A DNA stretch of 64,000 nucleotides from Pseudocitrobacter faecalis (GTDB lineage Bacteria; Pseudomonadota; Gammaproteobacteria; Enterobacterales; Enterobacteriaceae): NCBI GenBank assembly GCA_003315335.1, contig QNRL01000008.1:1-64000 (forward strand), in the 5' to 3' direction. The notes beneath the pieces are model-generated. The model saw only the letters and a list, made by a program, of their open reading frames with translations. It did not search any database and had not been told where the DNA came from. Of the stretch, positions 1-9,911 are shown one piece after another (position 1 is the first letter of the stretch; each line of letters begins with the position of its first letter). Made by a program: the position numbers and the translations under genes.

Positions 1-83
1 GACGACGACGTTGATAGGCTGGGTGTGTAAGTGCAGCGATGCATTGAGCTAACCAGTACTAATGAACCGTGAGGCTTAACCTT
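1..83 (+). rRNA. rrl: 23S ribosomal RNA, 3' end (partial)
   Basis: These bases match the last part of enterobacterial 23S rRNA and end at the usual GGCTTAACCTT terminus. The rest of the gene lies upstream of the window. The order 23S, 5S, tRNA-Asp, dkgB is that of the E. coli rrnH operon. Confidence 0.95.
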
Positions 84-178
84 ACAACGCCGAAGATGTT
101 TTGGCGAAGAGACATCGAGAAGTAAGCTTGATAACAGATTAGATTAACCGGCAATAAGCGGGTTAATACAACAGAATT

Positions 179-298
179 TGCCTGGCGGCAGTAGCGCGGT
201 GGTCCCACCTGACCCCATGCCGAACTCAGAAGTGAAACGCCGTAGCGCCGATGGTAGTGTGGGGTCTCCCCATGCGAGAGTAGGGAACTGCCAGGCAT
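179..298 (+). rRNA. rrf: 5S ribosomal RNA
   Basis: A 120-base stretch starts TGCCTGGCGGCAG and ends CTGCCAGGCAT, so the two ends pair as the 5S helix I. It reads almost exactly as E. coli 5S rRNA. It follows the 23S gene by about 95 bases and would be processed from the same rrn transcript. Confidence 0.98.
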
Positions 299-350
299 CA
301 AATTAAGCAGTAACCGGTGATAAATCCGGTGGTTGTAAAAGAAATTCGGT

Positions 351-427
351 GGAGCGGTAGTTCAGTCGGTTAGAATACCTGCCTGTCACGCAGGGGGTCG
401 CGGGTTCGAGTCCCGTCCGTTCCGCCA
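351..427 (+). tRNA. aspU: tRNA-Asp (anticodon GTC), aspU position
   Basis: This is a 77-base cloverleaf with GGAGCGG/CCGTTCC acceptor arms, the TTCGAGTCC T-loop, anticodon GTC at 385-387 and an encoded CCA end. It is the distal tRNA of the rrn operon. The copy at 9765-9841 is identical over all 77 bases. Confidence 0.98.
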
Positions 428-437
428 CTTATTTAGA

Positions 438-466
438 AGCCCTGAGTTAACGCTCAGGGCTTTTTT
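438..466 (+). terminator. rrn operon rho-independent terminator
   Basis: An AGCCCTGAG / CTCAGGGCT stem with a short loop is followed by six T residues. It sits just after the tRNA and ends the rRNA operon before dkgB. Confidence 0.9.
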
Positions 467-589
467 GCGTTTATTGACTGATTATTGCGTTTTTAGCAAA
501 AATCCTCTGCATTTTTCACTCTTTTTCTCTCCCATCCGCATCGCCATAATCCTCTTTACTATCAAAACAAAGGATTAAAGAGGAACACT

Positions 590-1393
590 ATGTCTATCCC
601 TGCATTTGGTCTTGGTACTTTCCGTCTGAAAGATGACGTGGTCATCGCTTCGGTAAAAACTGCGCTGGAACTTGGTTATCGTGCCGTCGATACTGCGCAA
701 ATCTACGATAACGAAGCCGCCGTGGGTCAGGCGATTGCTGAAAGCAACGTACCGCGTGAAGAGATCTTTATCACCACCAAGATCTGGACTGAGAATCTGA
801 GCAAAGAGAAGCTTATCCCCAGCCTCAAAGAGAGCCTGAAAAAGCTGCGCACGGAATATGTCGATTTAACCCTGGTCCACTGGCCATCGCCAAACGATGC
901 TGTTTCTGTCGACGAGTTCATGCACGCGTTGCTGGAAGCAAAAAAACAGGGCCTGACGCGGGAAATTGGTATCTCTAACTTTACGATCCCGCTGATGGAA
1001 AAAGCGATCGCTGCAGTTGGCGCCGAGAATATCGCGACCAATCAGGTTGAGCTTTCCCCGTACCTGCAAAACCGGAAAGTGGTGGACTGGGCGAGTGAGC
1101 ACGGTATTCACATCACCTCGTATATGACCCTGGCTTATGGTAAAGCGCTGAAAGATGAAACTATTGTGCGTATTGCCGCAAAACATAATGCTACACCAGC
1201 ACAGGTGATTCTGGCATGGGCGATGGGGGAGGGGTACTCGGTTATTCCTTCTTCTACCAAACGTGAAAACCTGGCAAGTAACCTGCTGGCGCTGGATCTG
1301 CAACTGGATGCCGAAGACAAAAAAGCGATCGCTGCACTGGATTGCAATGACCGCCTGGTCAGCCCGGACGGCCTGGCGCCGAACTGGGATTAA
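590..1393 (+). CDS. dkgB: 2,5-diketo-D-gluconate reductase B (aldo-keto reductase)
   Basis: This 267-residue cytoplasmic NADPH-dependent aldo-keto reductase has the same length as E. coli DkgB (YafB). The family reduces 2,5-diketogluconate and small aldehydes such as methylglyoxal. The catalytic tetrad is visible as Asp34, Tyr39, Lys64 and His97 (motifs [19 protein letters not shown]), and SSTKRENL near the C-terminus is the usual NADPH 2'-phosphate binding stretch. The start follows an AAAGAGGAA ribosome site. The gene is convergent with yafC, the stop codons overlapping by a few bases. Its place after the rRNA operon and tRNA-Asp is the same as in E. coli. Confidence 0.95.
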   Translation: MSIPAFGLGTFRLKDDVVIASVKTALELGYRAVDTAQIYDNEAAVGQAIAESNVPREEIFITTKIWTENLSKEKLIPSLKESLKKLRTEYVDLTLVHWPSPNDAVSVDEFMHALLEAKKQGLTREIGISNFTIPLMEKAIAAVGAENIATNQVELSPYLQNRKVVDWASEHGIHITSYMTLAYGKALKDETIVRIAAKHNATPAQVILAWAMGEGYSVIPSSTKRENLASNLLALDLQLDAEDKKAIAALDCNDRLVSPDGLAPNWD

Positions 1394-2301
1394 CTCTCCT
1401 GCGTGCGGGCGGCAAAGCTGCCCGCATGTTCACTCAGGAAATCAATGAAGGCCCGGATCCGCGGGCTCACTGCTTTATCACTGTAATATACCGCGCTAAA
1501 CGGCATCTCGACCGGCACGCGATGTTCGGCGAGCAACTCCACGAATTCTCCCCGCTCCAGCTCCTTCATAATCATATAATCCGACAGACACGCAATTCCA
1601 TTCCCGTTCAGGCAAAGCTGTTTAATGGTTTCTCCACTATTGGACGACAGCCCACTGGTAATTTCATGCAACTGACCATCGCAACAGGAGACCGGCCAGG
1701 TATTCAGCGTGGCTGGTTCAGTAAAGCCTAAGCACAGATGATCCTTAAGTTCGGCAACGGTTTCCGGTTTGCCATGACGCGCGATGTAGTCCGGCGAGGC
1801 GACTATCTTACGATAACTGGTAAATAGCGGCCTGGCGCGCAGGCTGGAATCGCTTAACGCCCCCGCGCGAATGGCCACATCTACCTTTCTCTCAATCAGA
1901 TTGATAAACGTCTCCGAGGAGACCAGAGAAAGCGTGATTTCCGGATAGCGTTCGCGAAAGGGCTTAATCAACGGCGTCAGAAAATTGAGTGTCACAGGCG
2001 TCGCGGCATCCACACGTAGCACCCCGCGCGGTACGCGGCGCGTCTCCATTACTTCGTCTTCAGCGGCCGCCATCTCCTGCAGAATTACCTGCACACGTCG
2101 GAAATAGCGCTCGCCTTCTTCTGTCAGGCTGAGCTGGCGCGTCGTTCGGTTGAGCAGGCCAACACCCAGCTTAGACTCGAGTTTTTTTACTGCCCGGCTG
2201 ACCGCCGAGTTGGCCTGGCCAAGCTGCTCCGCCGCACGGCTGAAGCTGCCGCTCTCGACGACGGCAACGAAAATGGCAATTTCTTCTGAGGTAGCTTTCA
2301 T
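1390..2301 (-). CDS. yafC: LysR-type transcriptional regulator YafC
   Basis: The 303-residue LysR-family protein has an N-terminal winged helix-turn-helix (about residues 5-65, with the [27 protein letters not shown] recognition region) and a C-terminal type 2 periplasmic-binding effector domain. I start at the Met of MKATSEE, as in E. coli YafC; a start eight codons upstream is open but would run through the candidate operator at 2304-2318. It is divergent from an MFS efflux-type gene, the classic arrangement of a LysR regulator with its target, so I infer that it controls 2407-3582. The effector is unknown. Confidence 0.9.
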   Translation of the reverse strand: MKATSEEIAIFVAVVESGSFSRAAEQLGQANSAVSRAVKKLESKLGVGLLNRTTRQLSLTEEGERYFRRVQVILQEMAAAEDEVMETRRVPRGVLRVDAATPVTLNFLTPLIKPFRERYPEITLSLVSSETFINLIERKVDVAIRAGALSDSSLRARPLFTSYRKIVASPDYIARHGKPETVAELKDHLCLGFTEPATLNTWPVSCCDGQLHEITSGLSSNSGETIKQLCLNGNGIACLSDYMIMKELERGEFVELLAEHRVPVEMPFSAVYYSDKAVSPRIRAFIDFLSEHAGSFAARTQES

Positions 2302-2303
2302 TA

Positions 2304-2318
2304 TTGCACCTGATGCAA
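2304..2318. promoter_or_regulatory. candidate LysR operator (palindrome TTGCA-N5-TGCAA)
   Basis: A perfect inverted repeat TTGCACCTGATGCAA lies just upstream of the yafC start and contains the T-N11-A core of LysR-type binding sites. It lies in the 105-base divergent region between yafC and the MFS gene. Its binding by YafC is inferred. Confidence 0.5.
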
Positions 2319-2406
2319 AATTCAATTGAGATTTTGGTGGTTTTTGTTATTAAAACATCCCGGCATACTTCGTGTCATCTTAATACTGAATGATGTGGAG
2401 TAAATT

Positions 2407-3582
2407 ATGCCTCTGGCGTTACTTGCGTTGACTATCAGTGCTTTTGCGATAGGCACAACGGAATTTGTCATTGTTGGACTGGTGCCAACCATTGCTGAAC
2501 AGTTATCTATCTCCCTGCCATCCGCCGGCCTGCTGGTGTCTATCTATGCATTGGGTGTCGCCATTGGCGCACCGGTTCTGACCGCGCTCACCGGTAAACT
2601 GCCGCGCAAACAGCTGTTGCTGGGGCTGATGGTGCTGTTTACCCTCGGTAACCTGCTGGCCTGGCAGGCGCCGGGTTATGCCACGTTGGTGTTGGCTCGC
2701 CTGATGACGGGCCTGGCGCATGGCGTATTCTTCTCAATTGGTTCCACGATCGCCACCAGTCTGGTGCCGAAAGAGAAAGCTGCATCTGCGATTGCTATTA
2801 TGTTTGGCGGGCTCACGGTCGCGCTGGTTACCGGGGTACCGTTAGGCACGTTTATTGGTCAACACTTCGGTTGGCGTGAAACGTTCCTTGCGGTCTCCGC
2901 GCTGGGTGTGGTTGCCTTAATTGCCAGTGCGATTCTGGTGCCAAATAATATTCCCAGCCGTGCGCCAGCCAGTCTGCGTGAACAGGTTAAGGTGCTGACG
3001 CATCCACGTCTGCTGATGATTTATGCGGTAACTGCACTCGGCTACGGTGGCGTATTTACCGCGTTCACTTTCCTTGCGCCGATGATGCAGAACCTGGCTG
3101 GTTTTACACCAGGCGCGGTGAGTTGGATCCTGCTGGGATACGGCGTTTCCGTCGCAATTGGCAATATCTGGGGTGGTAAACTGGCTGATAAACATGGTGC
3201 GGTACCGGCGCTAAAATTTATCTTCGCTGCACTGATGGTTTTATTGTTGGTGTTTCAGTTCACCGCCTCGATTCAGTATGCTGCGCTGGCGACGGTGCTG
3301 GTGATGGGGATATTTGCTTTTGGCAACGTTCCGGGTCTGCAGGTCTATGTTGTACAGAAAGCTGAAGAGTATACGCCTTCAGCGGTTGATGTGGCGTCCG
3401 GCCTTAATATCGCAGCCTTTAACATTGGCATCGCGCTGGGCTCTGTTATCGGCGGCCAAACGGTGGAGCATTATGGCCTGGCGCAAACCCCATGGATTGG
3501 CGCAGTGATTGTTCTGGTGGCATTGTTGCTGATTGCCCTGAGCGGTCGTCTGGATAAGACAAATCGCCTGGTATTAGGCTAA
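2407..3582 (+). CDS. MFS transporter, DHA1 family (AraJ/YdhP-like efflux pump)
   Basis: This 391-residue, very hydrophobic protein has about twelve membrane segments and the Major Facilitator layout. The TTEFVIVGLVP start of helix 1, the LTGKLPRKQ loop-2 motif and the LARLMTGLAHGVFFS helix-4 motif are typical of the AraJ/YdhP sugar-efflux-like DHA1 group. It would be a proton antiporter in the inner membrane; the substrate is unknown. E. coli K-12 has no gene at this position between yafC and yafD. It is divergent from yafC, which probably regulates it. A GATGTGGAG ribosome site precedes the ATG. Confidence 0.88.
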   Translation: MPLALLALTISAFAIGTTEFVIVGLVPTIAEQLSISLPSAGLLVSIYALGVAIGAPVLTALTGKLPRKQLLLGLMVLFTLGNLLAWQAPGYATLVLARLMTGLAHGVFFSIGSTIATSLVPKEKAASAIAIMFGGLTVALVTGVPLGTFIGQHFGWRETFLAVSALGVVALIASAILVPNNIPSRAPASLREQVKVLTHPRLLMIYAVTALGYGGVFTAFTFLAPMMQNLAGFTPGAVSWILLGYGVSVAIGNIWGGKLADKHGAVPALKFIFAALMVLLLVFQFTASIQYAALATVLVMGIFAFGNVPGLQVYVVQKAEEYTPSAVDVASGLNIAAFNIGIALGSVIGGQTVEHYGLAQTPWIGAVIVLVALLLIALSGRLDKTNRLVLG

Positions 3583-3592
3583 TACAAAACGA

Positions 3593-3608
3593 GTAAGCGC
3601 TTGCTTAC
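3593..3608. promoter_or_regulatory. 16-bp perfect palindrome between MFS gene and yafD
   Basis: GTAAGC-GCTT-GCTTAC is an inverted repeat with six-base arms, 11 bases past the MFS stop. It could be an operator or an RNA hairpin. No T-run follows, so it is not a terminator. Function not shown. Confidence 0.3.
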
Positions 3609-3671
3609 AGAAGTTCACACAGCTTTATCGCGATTAGCGTTGAAACTGTGAGCAAAAATCCCTATAACTGA

Positions 3672-3705
3672 AGAACCATCCTGGTAACAGGTTGGTTCTT
3701 TGTTT
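3672..3705 (+). terminator. candidate terminator of the MFS gene
   Basis: An AGAACCA...TGGTTCT stem encloses an inner CCTG-GTAA-CAGG stem and is followed by TTTGTTT. It lies between the MFS gene and yafD, suggesting separate transcription. Confidence 0.6.
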
Positions 3706-3710
3706 ATTGA

Positions 3711-4529
<819 letters not shown>

Positions 4530-4607
4530 AGGTGCGTCAGGTCTGCCATGGGCAGACCTGATCCTTCAGTGCTGCCCTTAATTTCAAACACAACCAAGGA
4601 CAGCACA

Positions 4608-5378
4608 ATGACAACACATTCCCACCATGACAACGTTGAAAAGCAGTTCGGTTCTCAGGCGCAAGCCTATTTAACCAGTGCGGTACATGCATCTGGCCGT
4701 GATTTGCAACGTCTGAAAGCCCGTCTGTCAGATTTCCCTGAGGCTCACCTGCTGGATTTAGGCTGCGGCGCGGGACACGCCAGTTTTGTCGCGGCGGGTG
4801 AAGTGGCGCAGGTCACGGCTTATGACTTATCCAGCCAGATGCTGGCGGTGGTCGCTCAGGCGGCGCGTGATAAGGGGCTGAATAATGTCTCAACACGTCA
4901 GGGATTTGCCGAATCATTGCCTTTTGAGGATTCCAGTTTTGATGTCGTGATTAGCCGCTATTCGGCGCACCACTGGCACGATGTGGGTCAGGCTCTGCGG
5001 GAAGTCAAGCGAGTGCTGAAGCCGGGCGGTACGCTGATTATTATGGATGTGATGTCACCGGGCCATCCGGTACGAGACATCTGGCTGCAAACGGTTGAAG
5101 CGCTGCGCGATACCTCGCACGTTCGTAACTACTCCAGCGGTGAGTGGCTGGCGCTGACGACAGAAGCGGGGCTGGCGGTGGATAACCTGATTACCGACAG
5201 ATTACCCCTGAATTTCGCGTCATGGGTTGAACGTATGCGTACACCTGTGGCGCTGTGCGAGGCGATACGGCTCTATCAGGAGAGTGCGTCAGCGGAGGTG
5301 AAAACGTGGTATGCGTTACAGGAGGATGGCTCCTTCACGAGCGATACCATCATGTTTGAAGCGCATAAAGCCCGCTAG
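4608..5378 (+). CDS. yafE: SAM-dependent methyltransferase YafE
   Basis: This is a 256-residue class I methyltransferase of the UbiE/MenG-like group. The SAM-binding motif I LLDLGCGAGH is at residues 48-57, ESLPFEDSSFDVVISR is motif II and LKPGGTLIIMDV is motif III. I chose the ATG giving MTTHSHHDN, which is preceded by AAGGA; an in-frame start 20 codons upstream has no good ribosome site. The methyl acceptor is unknown. It shares the downstream side of yafD as in E. coli and converges with mltD. Confidence 0.9.
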   Translation: MTTHSHHDNVEKQFGSQAQAYLTSAVHASGRDLQRLKARLSDFPEAHLLDLGCGAGHASFVAAGEVAQVTAYDLSSQMLAVVAQAARDKGLNNVSTRQGFAESLPFEDSSFDVVISRYSAHHWHDVGQALREVKRVLKPGGTLIIMDVMSPGHPVRDIWLQTVEALRDTSHVRNYSSGEWLALTTEAGLAVDNLITDRLPLNFASWVERMRTPVALCEAIRLYQESASAEVKTWYALQEDGSFTSDTIMFEAHKAR

Positions 5379-5382
5379 ATAC

Positions 5383-5415
5383 AAAAAAGGCACCGTATAA
5401 CGGTGCCTTTTTTCT
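5383..5415. terminator. bidirectional terminator between yafE and mltD
   Basis: AAAAAAGGCACCG / CGGTGCCTTTTTT forms a strong stem with A-rich and T-rich flanks, able to stop transcription from both converging genes. Confidence 0.85.
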
Positions 5416-5425
5416 TATTTGCCGA

Positions 5426-6793
5426 TCAGGAATCGGGACGGTCGTTGTTCTTCACAAACAACGTCAGCTGATCGCCCGGTTTCAGGTTGTCAGTATCATC
5501 GTTCCAGCGCATCACATCTTTGATGTTTACGCCGTGACGTTTAGCAATACTGGACAGCGAGTCGCCTTTACGCACGCGATAGGTAATGCTATCGCTGTTT
5601 TTAGCAAGCTGCGCTGCGCTGTTGCCTGCGCCAACCGTTAAGCTCTGACCAATCTTCAGATTGTTGCCGCGCAGGTTATTCCACTGTTTCAGGTCGCTCG
5701 CAGACACGCCGAGACGTGATGCGATACCTGACAGGGTGTCACCTGAGCGTACTTTATAGCTGCGGCTCTGCAATGGCGTATTGTCAGCAACCAGCGTTGG
5801 CTGGACTGCGGCAATATCACCTGATGCCAGCGATTCACGCAGCTGGTCAGCATGCTTTTGCGGCACCATCACGTACTTCGGGCCACTTGCGCCCAGCGTG
5901 GAGCCTTTTACGCCCGCGTTAAACGTCTTCAGCTTGTTGACTGAAATACCCGCCATATCGGCCAGCTGTTTCATGTCAACAGGGCTATCGAGACGTACTC
6001 GCGCCAGTGCACGGCTTTCATCTGGTGTTGGCAGTCGCACACCGTAACGTTTACTGTTTTTGAGAATATCGCTCAAAGCCAGCATTTTCGGTACGTAAAG
6101 CTTGGTTTCCTGAGGCAGCGGCAGCGACCAGAAATCGGTGGGTTTACCACGCGCTTTGTTCGCTTTCATTGCCTTCATTACACGGCCTTCACCGCTGTTG
6201 TACGCCGCCACGGTTAATAACCAGTCGCCGTCGAACATCTTGTTAAGACGCTGCATCATATCCAGCGCTGCTGTTGTGGAGGCAACAACATCGCGGCGTG
6301 CGTCGTAACTGCGGGTCTGTTTCAGACCGTAATTGCGCCCTGTGCTCGGAATGATCTGCCAAATGCCTGCGGCATTGGCGCCAGACGTTGCGTGCGGGTC
6401 AAAAGCGCTCTCCACTATGGGTAGTAATACCAGCTCCATAGGCATGTTACGTTTCTTAACTTGCCCGGCTATCCAGTACATATACGGCTCTGCCCGTAAA
6501 GTTACATCGTGGAGATAGCTCTTATTGCTTAAATACTTCTGTTTCTGTTCGCGAATCCGGGTATTTTCCGGAATTCCCATCTTTAGCTCGTCGCCAATGG
6601 AAGCCCACAAGTCCTGATCCTGCGCGTAGAATGTCCCATCGTCCATCCATCGCGCCTGACTTGCAAACTTACCCGCTTCTCCTTGACTAGCCGCAGAAAG
6701 GCTCTGTGCGTGCTGTTGGATATTGCCATCGTGCTTTGACGCCTGGCACCCCACCAGCAGGACAGAGGCGAGTAATATCGCTTTTGCCTTCAT
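5426..6793 (-). CDS. mltD: membrane-bound lytic murein transglycosylase D
   Basis: This 455-residue lipoprotein cleaves the MurNAc-GlcNAc bond in peptidoglycan to give anhydro-muropeptides. A signal peptide ends in the lipobox LVGC (Cys16). The SLT domain follows, with catalytic Glu128 in IVESAFDP and the downstream GANAAGIWQIIPSTGR and AAYNSGEG motifs. Two LysM murein-binding repeats lie at about residues 346-387 and 405-446. Length and layout match E. coli MltD. It lies downstream of gloB on the same strand. Confidence 0.95.
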   Translation of the reverse strand: MKAKAILLASVLLVGCQASKHDGNIQQHAQSLSAASQGEAGKFASQARWMDDGTFYAQDQDLWASIGDELKMGIPENTRIREQKQKYLSNKSYLHDVTLRAEPYMYWIAGQVKKRNMPMELVLLPIVESAFDPHATSGANAAGIWQIIPSTGRNYGLKQTRSYDARRDVVASTTAALDMMQRLNKMFDGDWLLTVAAYNSGEGRVMKAMKANKARGKPTDFWSLPLPQETKLYVPKMLALSDILKNSKRYGVRLPTPDESRALARVRLDSPVDMKQLADMAGISVNKLKTFNAGVKGSTLGASGPKYVMVPQKHADQLRESLASGDIAAVQPTLVADNTPLQSRSYKVRSGDTLSGIASRLGVSASDLKQWNNLRGNNLKIGQSLTVGAGNSAAQLAKNSDSITYRVRKGDSLSSIAKRHGVNIKDVMRWNDDTDNLKPGDQLTLFVKNNDRPDS

Positions 6794-6864
6794 GTGTGTG
6801 TCAATAGTTGCTTAAAAGACGACCGATCATAACGGCGAACTTTTCAAAACGCAACCGCGAAGTA

Positions 6865-7620
6865 TCAGAAGTTGTCTTTCTTTGCCCTTAACCATGCAAA
6901 ACGCTCAGAAGGTTGTAGCAATTTTGTTTCTTTTGAAATTTCACTAATAAAATCAACATCATCTGTTCTTAGAAAAATATTATTACGACGCTCATTTTTC
7001 AGAGTAACGGGGAGTGTCTTTTGATTTTTAGCACGTAACTCCTTAACTTCTCGATAGTATTCATTTATGAACAAATCATGCGGTAGGATGCTCAGGGCAA
7101 ACTTCATATTTGATAAAGTGTACTCATGTGCACAACAAATTAACGTATCGTCAGGAAGTGCGCTTATTTTCTTAAGTGATTGATACATTTGGGTTGCTGT
7201 GCCTTCAAAAAGCCGCCCGCAGCCACCGGAGAACATCGTGTCGCCGCAAAACAGATAAGGCATGTTAAAGAAACAGATATGTCCTAAAGTGTGACCTGGC
7301 GTGGCGATGATACAAAATTCATGTCCGAAAACGGACACTTTATCCCCCTCAGCGACCACCTTCGTCGTTCCCTTATCTTGCGTTTCGGCAGGGCCATAAA
7401 CCTCAAGATATGGAAAGTGCTGGCGCAATTCTGCCACGCCGCCGACATGATCGGCATGGTGGTGCGTCAGGAAAATCGCTTCCGGTTGCCAGTTGTTTTC
7501 TTTAATTGCGCGCAAAACCGGTGCGGCCTCGCCGGGATCGACAATCAGGCAGCGACCTGCGTCGTCGCTCAGAACCCAGATGTAGTTGTCCTGAAACGCG
7601 GGAATACTGTTAAGATTCAT
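6865..7620 (-). CDS. gloB: hydroxyacylglutathione hydrolase (glyoxalase II)
   Basis: This 251-residue metallo-beta-lactamase-fold enzyme hydrolyses S-lactoylglutathione to D-lactate and glutathione, the second step of methylglyoxal detoxification. The dinuclear metal motif HHHADH is at residues 53-58, with further ligands in [16 protein letters not shown] and CAHEYTL. The C-terminal helical substrate domain ends [12 protein letters not shown]. The 3' third is much more AT-rich than the rest, which is also how I remember E. coli gloB. It is divergent from yafS, only 32 bases away. Confidence 0.95.
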   Translation of the reverse strand: MNLNSIPAFQDNYIWVLSDDAGRCLIVDPGEAAPVLRAIKENNWQPEAIFLTHHHADHVGGVAELRQHFPYLEVYGPAETQDKGTTKVVAEGDKVSVFGHEFCIIATPGHTLGHICFFNMPYLFCGDTMFSGGCGRLFEGTATQMYQSLKKISALPDDTLICCAHEYTLSNMKFALSILPHDLFINEYYREVKELRAKNQKTLPVTLKNERRNNIFLRTDDVDFISEISKETKLLQPSERFAWLRAKKDNF

Positions 7621-7652
7621 AAATTACCTCTTAAAACGAACGGAAGGTTGTG

Positions 7653-8375
7653 ATGAAACCGGCAAGGATACCTCAAACAGTCGCAGCGCCCGGTCATTGG
7701 GCTGAAATGCCCTGGGGTGAGTATTATCGCGAGGCACTGGAGCGTCAACTGAAACCCTGGCTTACGAAACTCTATGGTTTTCATTTGCTTAAAATTGGGA
7801 ACCTGAGCGCAGAAATTAACACGGAAGCCTGTGCTATCTCACATCAGGTTAACGTCTCGCTGGCGGGCAACCCGATTCAGGTCAACGCCGACCCTCTCTA
7901 TTTACCCTTTGCCGAGAAGTCGGTGGATGCCTGCCTGCTGGCGCATACGCTTCCCTGGTGTTCAGATCCGCACCGCATGTTACGCGAAGCTGACCGCGTG
8001 CTGATTGATGATGGCTGGCTGATTATCACCAGCTTTAATCCTATCAGCCTGGTCGGCTTGCGAAAGTGGGTGCCCGTGCTGCGCAACAAAATTCCCTACA
8101 ACAGCCGCATGTTTACCTTGACGCGCCAGCTGGACTGGCTGGCACTGCTTAATTTTGAAGTATTGCATCAGGGAAGAGCGCAGGTTTTGCCCTGGACAAA
8201 ACAGGGCGGGAAACTGTTGAGTACGCATCTACCGGCGTTGGGCTGTGTGCAATATATTGTAGCGCGTAAACGGACGATTCCGCTGACGCTTAACCCGATG
8301 AAGCAGAATAAAGCGAAAAGCCGCATTCCACAGGCCGTGGGCGCGACGCGGCAATATAAAAAGCCAAACGCTTAA
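7653..8375 (+). CDS. yafS: SAM-dependent methyltransferase-like protein YafS
   Basis: This 240-residue protein is close to E. coli YafS. The central part ([20 protein letters not shown], then [19 protein letters not shown]) corresponds to methyltransferase motifs II and III. The glycine-rich motif I is weak ([12 protein letters not shown]), so catalytic activity is uncertain. The ATG at 7653 follows GGAAGG and is preceded directly by a GTG that could also serve. It ends with a stop overlapping the rnhA stop from the other strand. Confidence 0.88.
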   Translation: MKPARIPQTVAAPGHWAEMPWGEYYREALERQLKPWLTKLYGFHLLKIGNLSAEINTEACAISHQVNVSLAGNPIQVNADPLYLPFAEKSVDACLLAHTLPWCSDPHRMLREADRVLIDDGWLIITSFNPISLVGLRKWVPVLRNKIPYNSRMFTLTRQLDWLALLNFEVLHQGRAQVLPWTKQGGKLLSTHLPALGCVQYIVARKRTIPLTLNPMKQNKAKSRIPQAVGATRQYKKPNA

Positions 8376-8839
8376 GCGTCTGGCTGGTATCCGGTATCTT
8401 CCTGGGTTGGAGAGGAGGCTGCCGCGCGTGCCAGTTCATCACAGCGTTCGTTCTCCGGATGCCCGGCGTGGCCTTTTACCCACATCCAGTGAATTTCATG
8501 CTGACCCAGTGCGGCATCCAGACGTTTCCACAGATCGACATTCTTAACAGGTTTTTTATCTGCGGTTTTCCAGCCGCGCTTCTTCCAGTTGTGGATCCAC
8601 TGGGTGATCCCCTGACGCACGTACTGGCTGTCGGTGCTTAATACTACTGCACAGTGTTCTTTCAGCGCTTCAAGGGCGACAATCGCCGCCATCAGTTCCA
8701 TACGGTTATTGGTTGTCAGATAATAGCCTTCGCTAAAGGTTTTCTCCTTCTGACGATAGCGTAAAATGGCGCCATAGCCGCCAGGCCCTGGGTTACCGAG
8801 GCATGAACCATCGGTGAAAATTTCTACCTGTTTAAGCAT
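8372..8839 (-). CDS. rnhA: ribonuclease HI
   Basis: The 155-residue cytoplasmic nuclease degrades the RNA strand of RNA-DNA hybrids, which removes R-loops and primers. The four carboxylates are Asp10, Glu48, Asp70 and Asp134. The basic handle around [16 protein letters not shown] is present. The Met of MLKQVEIF gives exactly the E. coli length; the frame stays open upstream across the dnaQ promoter but that extension is antisense to dnaQ. It is divergent from dnaQ with 63 bases between starts, the known overlapping-promoter arrangement. Confidence 0.97.
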   Translation of the reverse strand: MLKQVEIFTDGSCLGNPGPGGYGAILRYRQKEKTFSEGYYLTTNNRMELMAAIVALEALKEHCAVVLSTDSQYVRQGITQWIHNWKKRGWKTADKKPVKNVDLWKRLDAALGQHEIHWMWVKGHAGHPENERCDELARAAASSPTQEDTGYQPDA

Positions 8840-8902
8840 CTCTGGTAGACTTCCTGTATTGAAATCGACACGTAAACGACAAGTCTGACATAAATGACCG
8901 AT

Positions 8903-9634
8903 ATGAGCACTGCAATTACACGACAGATCGTCCTCGATACGGAAACCACCGGTATGAACCAGATCGGGGCACACTACGAAGGGCATAAGATCATCGAGAT
9001 CGGTGCCGTCGAGGTGATCAACCGTCGTCTGACCGGAAATAACTTCCACTTTTACCTCAAGCCCGATCGGCTGGTGGATCCTGAAGCGTTCGGCGTTCAC
9101 GGGATTGCCGATGAGTTCCTGCTGGATAAGCCGACCTTTGGCGAGATTGCCGACGAGTTTATGGACTATATCCGTGGAGCGGAACTGGTCATCCATAACG
9201 CATCGTTCGATATCGGCTTTATGGACTACGAGTTCGGCAAGCTGAATCGCGGTATTCCGAAAACGGATACTTTCTGCAAAGTTACCGATAGCCTGGCGCT
9301 GGCGAGGAAGATGTTCCCCGGGAAGCGCAACAGCCTTGATGCGTTGTGCTCACGCTACGAAATCGATAACAGCAAACGTACACTCCACGGGGCTCTGCTC
9401 GATGCCCAGATTCTGGCCGATGTATATCTGCTGATGACCGGCGGCCAGACATCGATGGCTTTTTCGATGGAAGGGGAAGGGCAGCAGCAACGAAACGATG
9501 TTGGCATTCAGCGTGTAAACCGTGCGGGAAGCAAACTACGGGTTGTTTTTGCCTCCGATGAAGAGCTGGCGGCGCACGAATCCCGTCTCGATCTGGTTCA
9601 AAAGAAGGGTGGAAGCTGCCTCTGGCGAGCGTAA
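8903..9634 (+). CDS. dnaQ: DNA polymerase III epsilon subunit (3'-5' proofreading exonuclease)
   Basis: This 243-residue DEDDh exonuclease proofreads inside the replicative polymerase core with alpha and theta. It shows Asp12 and Glu14 (LDTETTG), Asp103 (NASFDIGF), and the His162/Asp167 motif (HGALLDAQ). The Gln-rich linker after residue 190 and the C-terminal alpha-binding tail ending GGSCLWRA are present. I start at the ATG of MSTAITR, as in E. coli, although an in-frame ATG lies three codons upstream. Confidence 0.97.
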   Translation: MSTAITRQIVLDTETTGMNQIGAHYEGHKIIEIGAVEVINRRLTGNNFHFYLKPDRLVDPEAFGVHGIADEFLLDKPTFGEIADEFMDYIRGAELVIHNASFDIGFMDYEFGKLNRGIPKTDTFCKVTDSLALARKMFPGKRNSLDALCSRYEIDNSKRTLHGALLDAQILADVYLLMTGGQTSMAFSMEGEGQQQRNDVGIQRVNRAGSKLRVVFASDEELAAHESRLDLVQKKGGSCLWRA

Positions 9635-9709
9635 AACGCCTGTTTTTGCTGTGAAAATAGTCAGGTGGGTGATTTTTGCAGCAAACGATTCAAAACGTCA
9701 TAAAAAGCG

Positions 9710-9738
9710 TTGACGAGTTCGAGGGTAACCCGTAATAT
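9710..9738 (+). promoter_or_regulatory. sigma-70 promoter of the second tRNA-Asp
   Basis: TTGACG (9710-9715) and TAATAT (9733-9738) are separated by 17 bases, close to consensus. The discriminator that follows (TCGCCTCG) is GC-rich, as in promoters under stringent control. Confidence 0.8.
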
Positions 9739-9764
9739 TCGCCTCGTTCCCAAGGGAACACAGC

Positions 9765-9841
9765 GGAGCGGTAGTTCAGTCGGTTAGAATACCTGCCTGT
9801 CACGCAGGGGGTCGCGGGTTCGAGTCCCGTCCGTTCCGCCA
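9765..9841 (+). tRNA. aspV: tRNA-Asp (anticodon GTC), aspV position
   Basis: This is identical over 77 bases to the tRNA-Asp at 351-427, with anticodon GTC at 9799-9801 and encoded CCA. It stands alone between dnaQ and yafV with its own promoter and terminator, the place of aspV in E. coli. Confidence 0.98.
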
Positions 9842-9847
9842 CTATTC

Positions 9848-9880
9848 AAAAGGCCTGAATCAGCAATGATTCAGGCCTTT
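9848..9880 (+). terminator. terminator of aspV
   Basis: AAAGGCCTGAATCA-GCAA-TGATTCAGGCCTTT is a perfect 14-bp stem with a four-base loop and T-rich end. Confidence 0.88.
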
Positions 9881-9911
9881 GTCGTTTTAGAATGTTAGGG
9901 GGAGTTTCCCC

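Noticed and set aside
6865..7130. AT-rich 3' third of gloB as a sign of gene transfer
   Set aside because: The protein is normal to its end, and I recall the same composition shift in E. coli gloB, so it is ancestral.
8840..9196. N-terminal extension of RNase HI by about 119 codons
   Set aside because: The extension would be antisense to dnaQ and its promoter, and the E. coli-length protein starts cleanly at MLKQVEIF.
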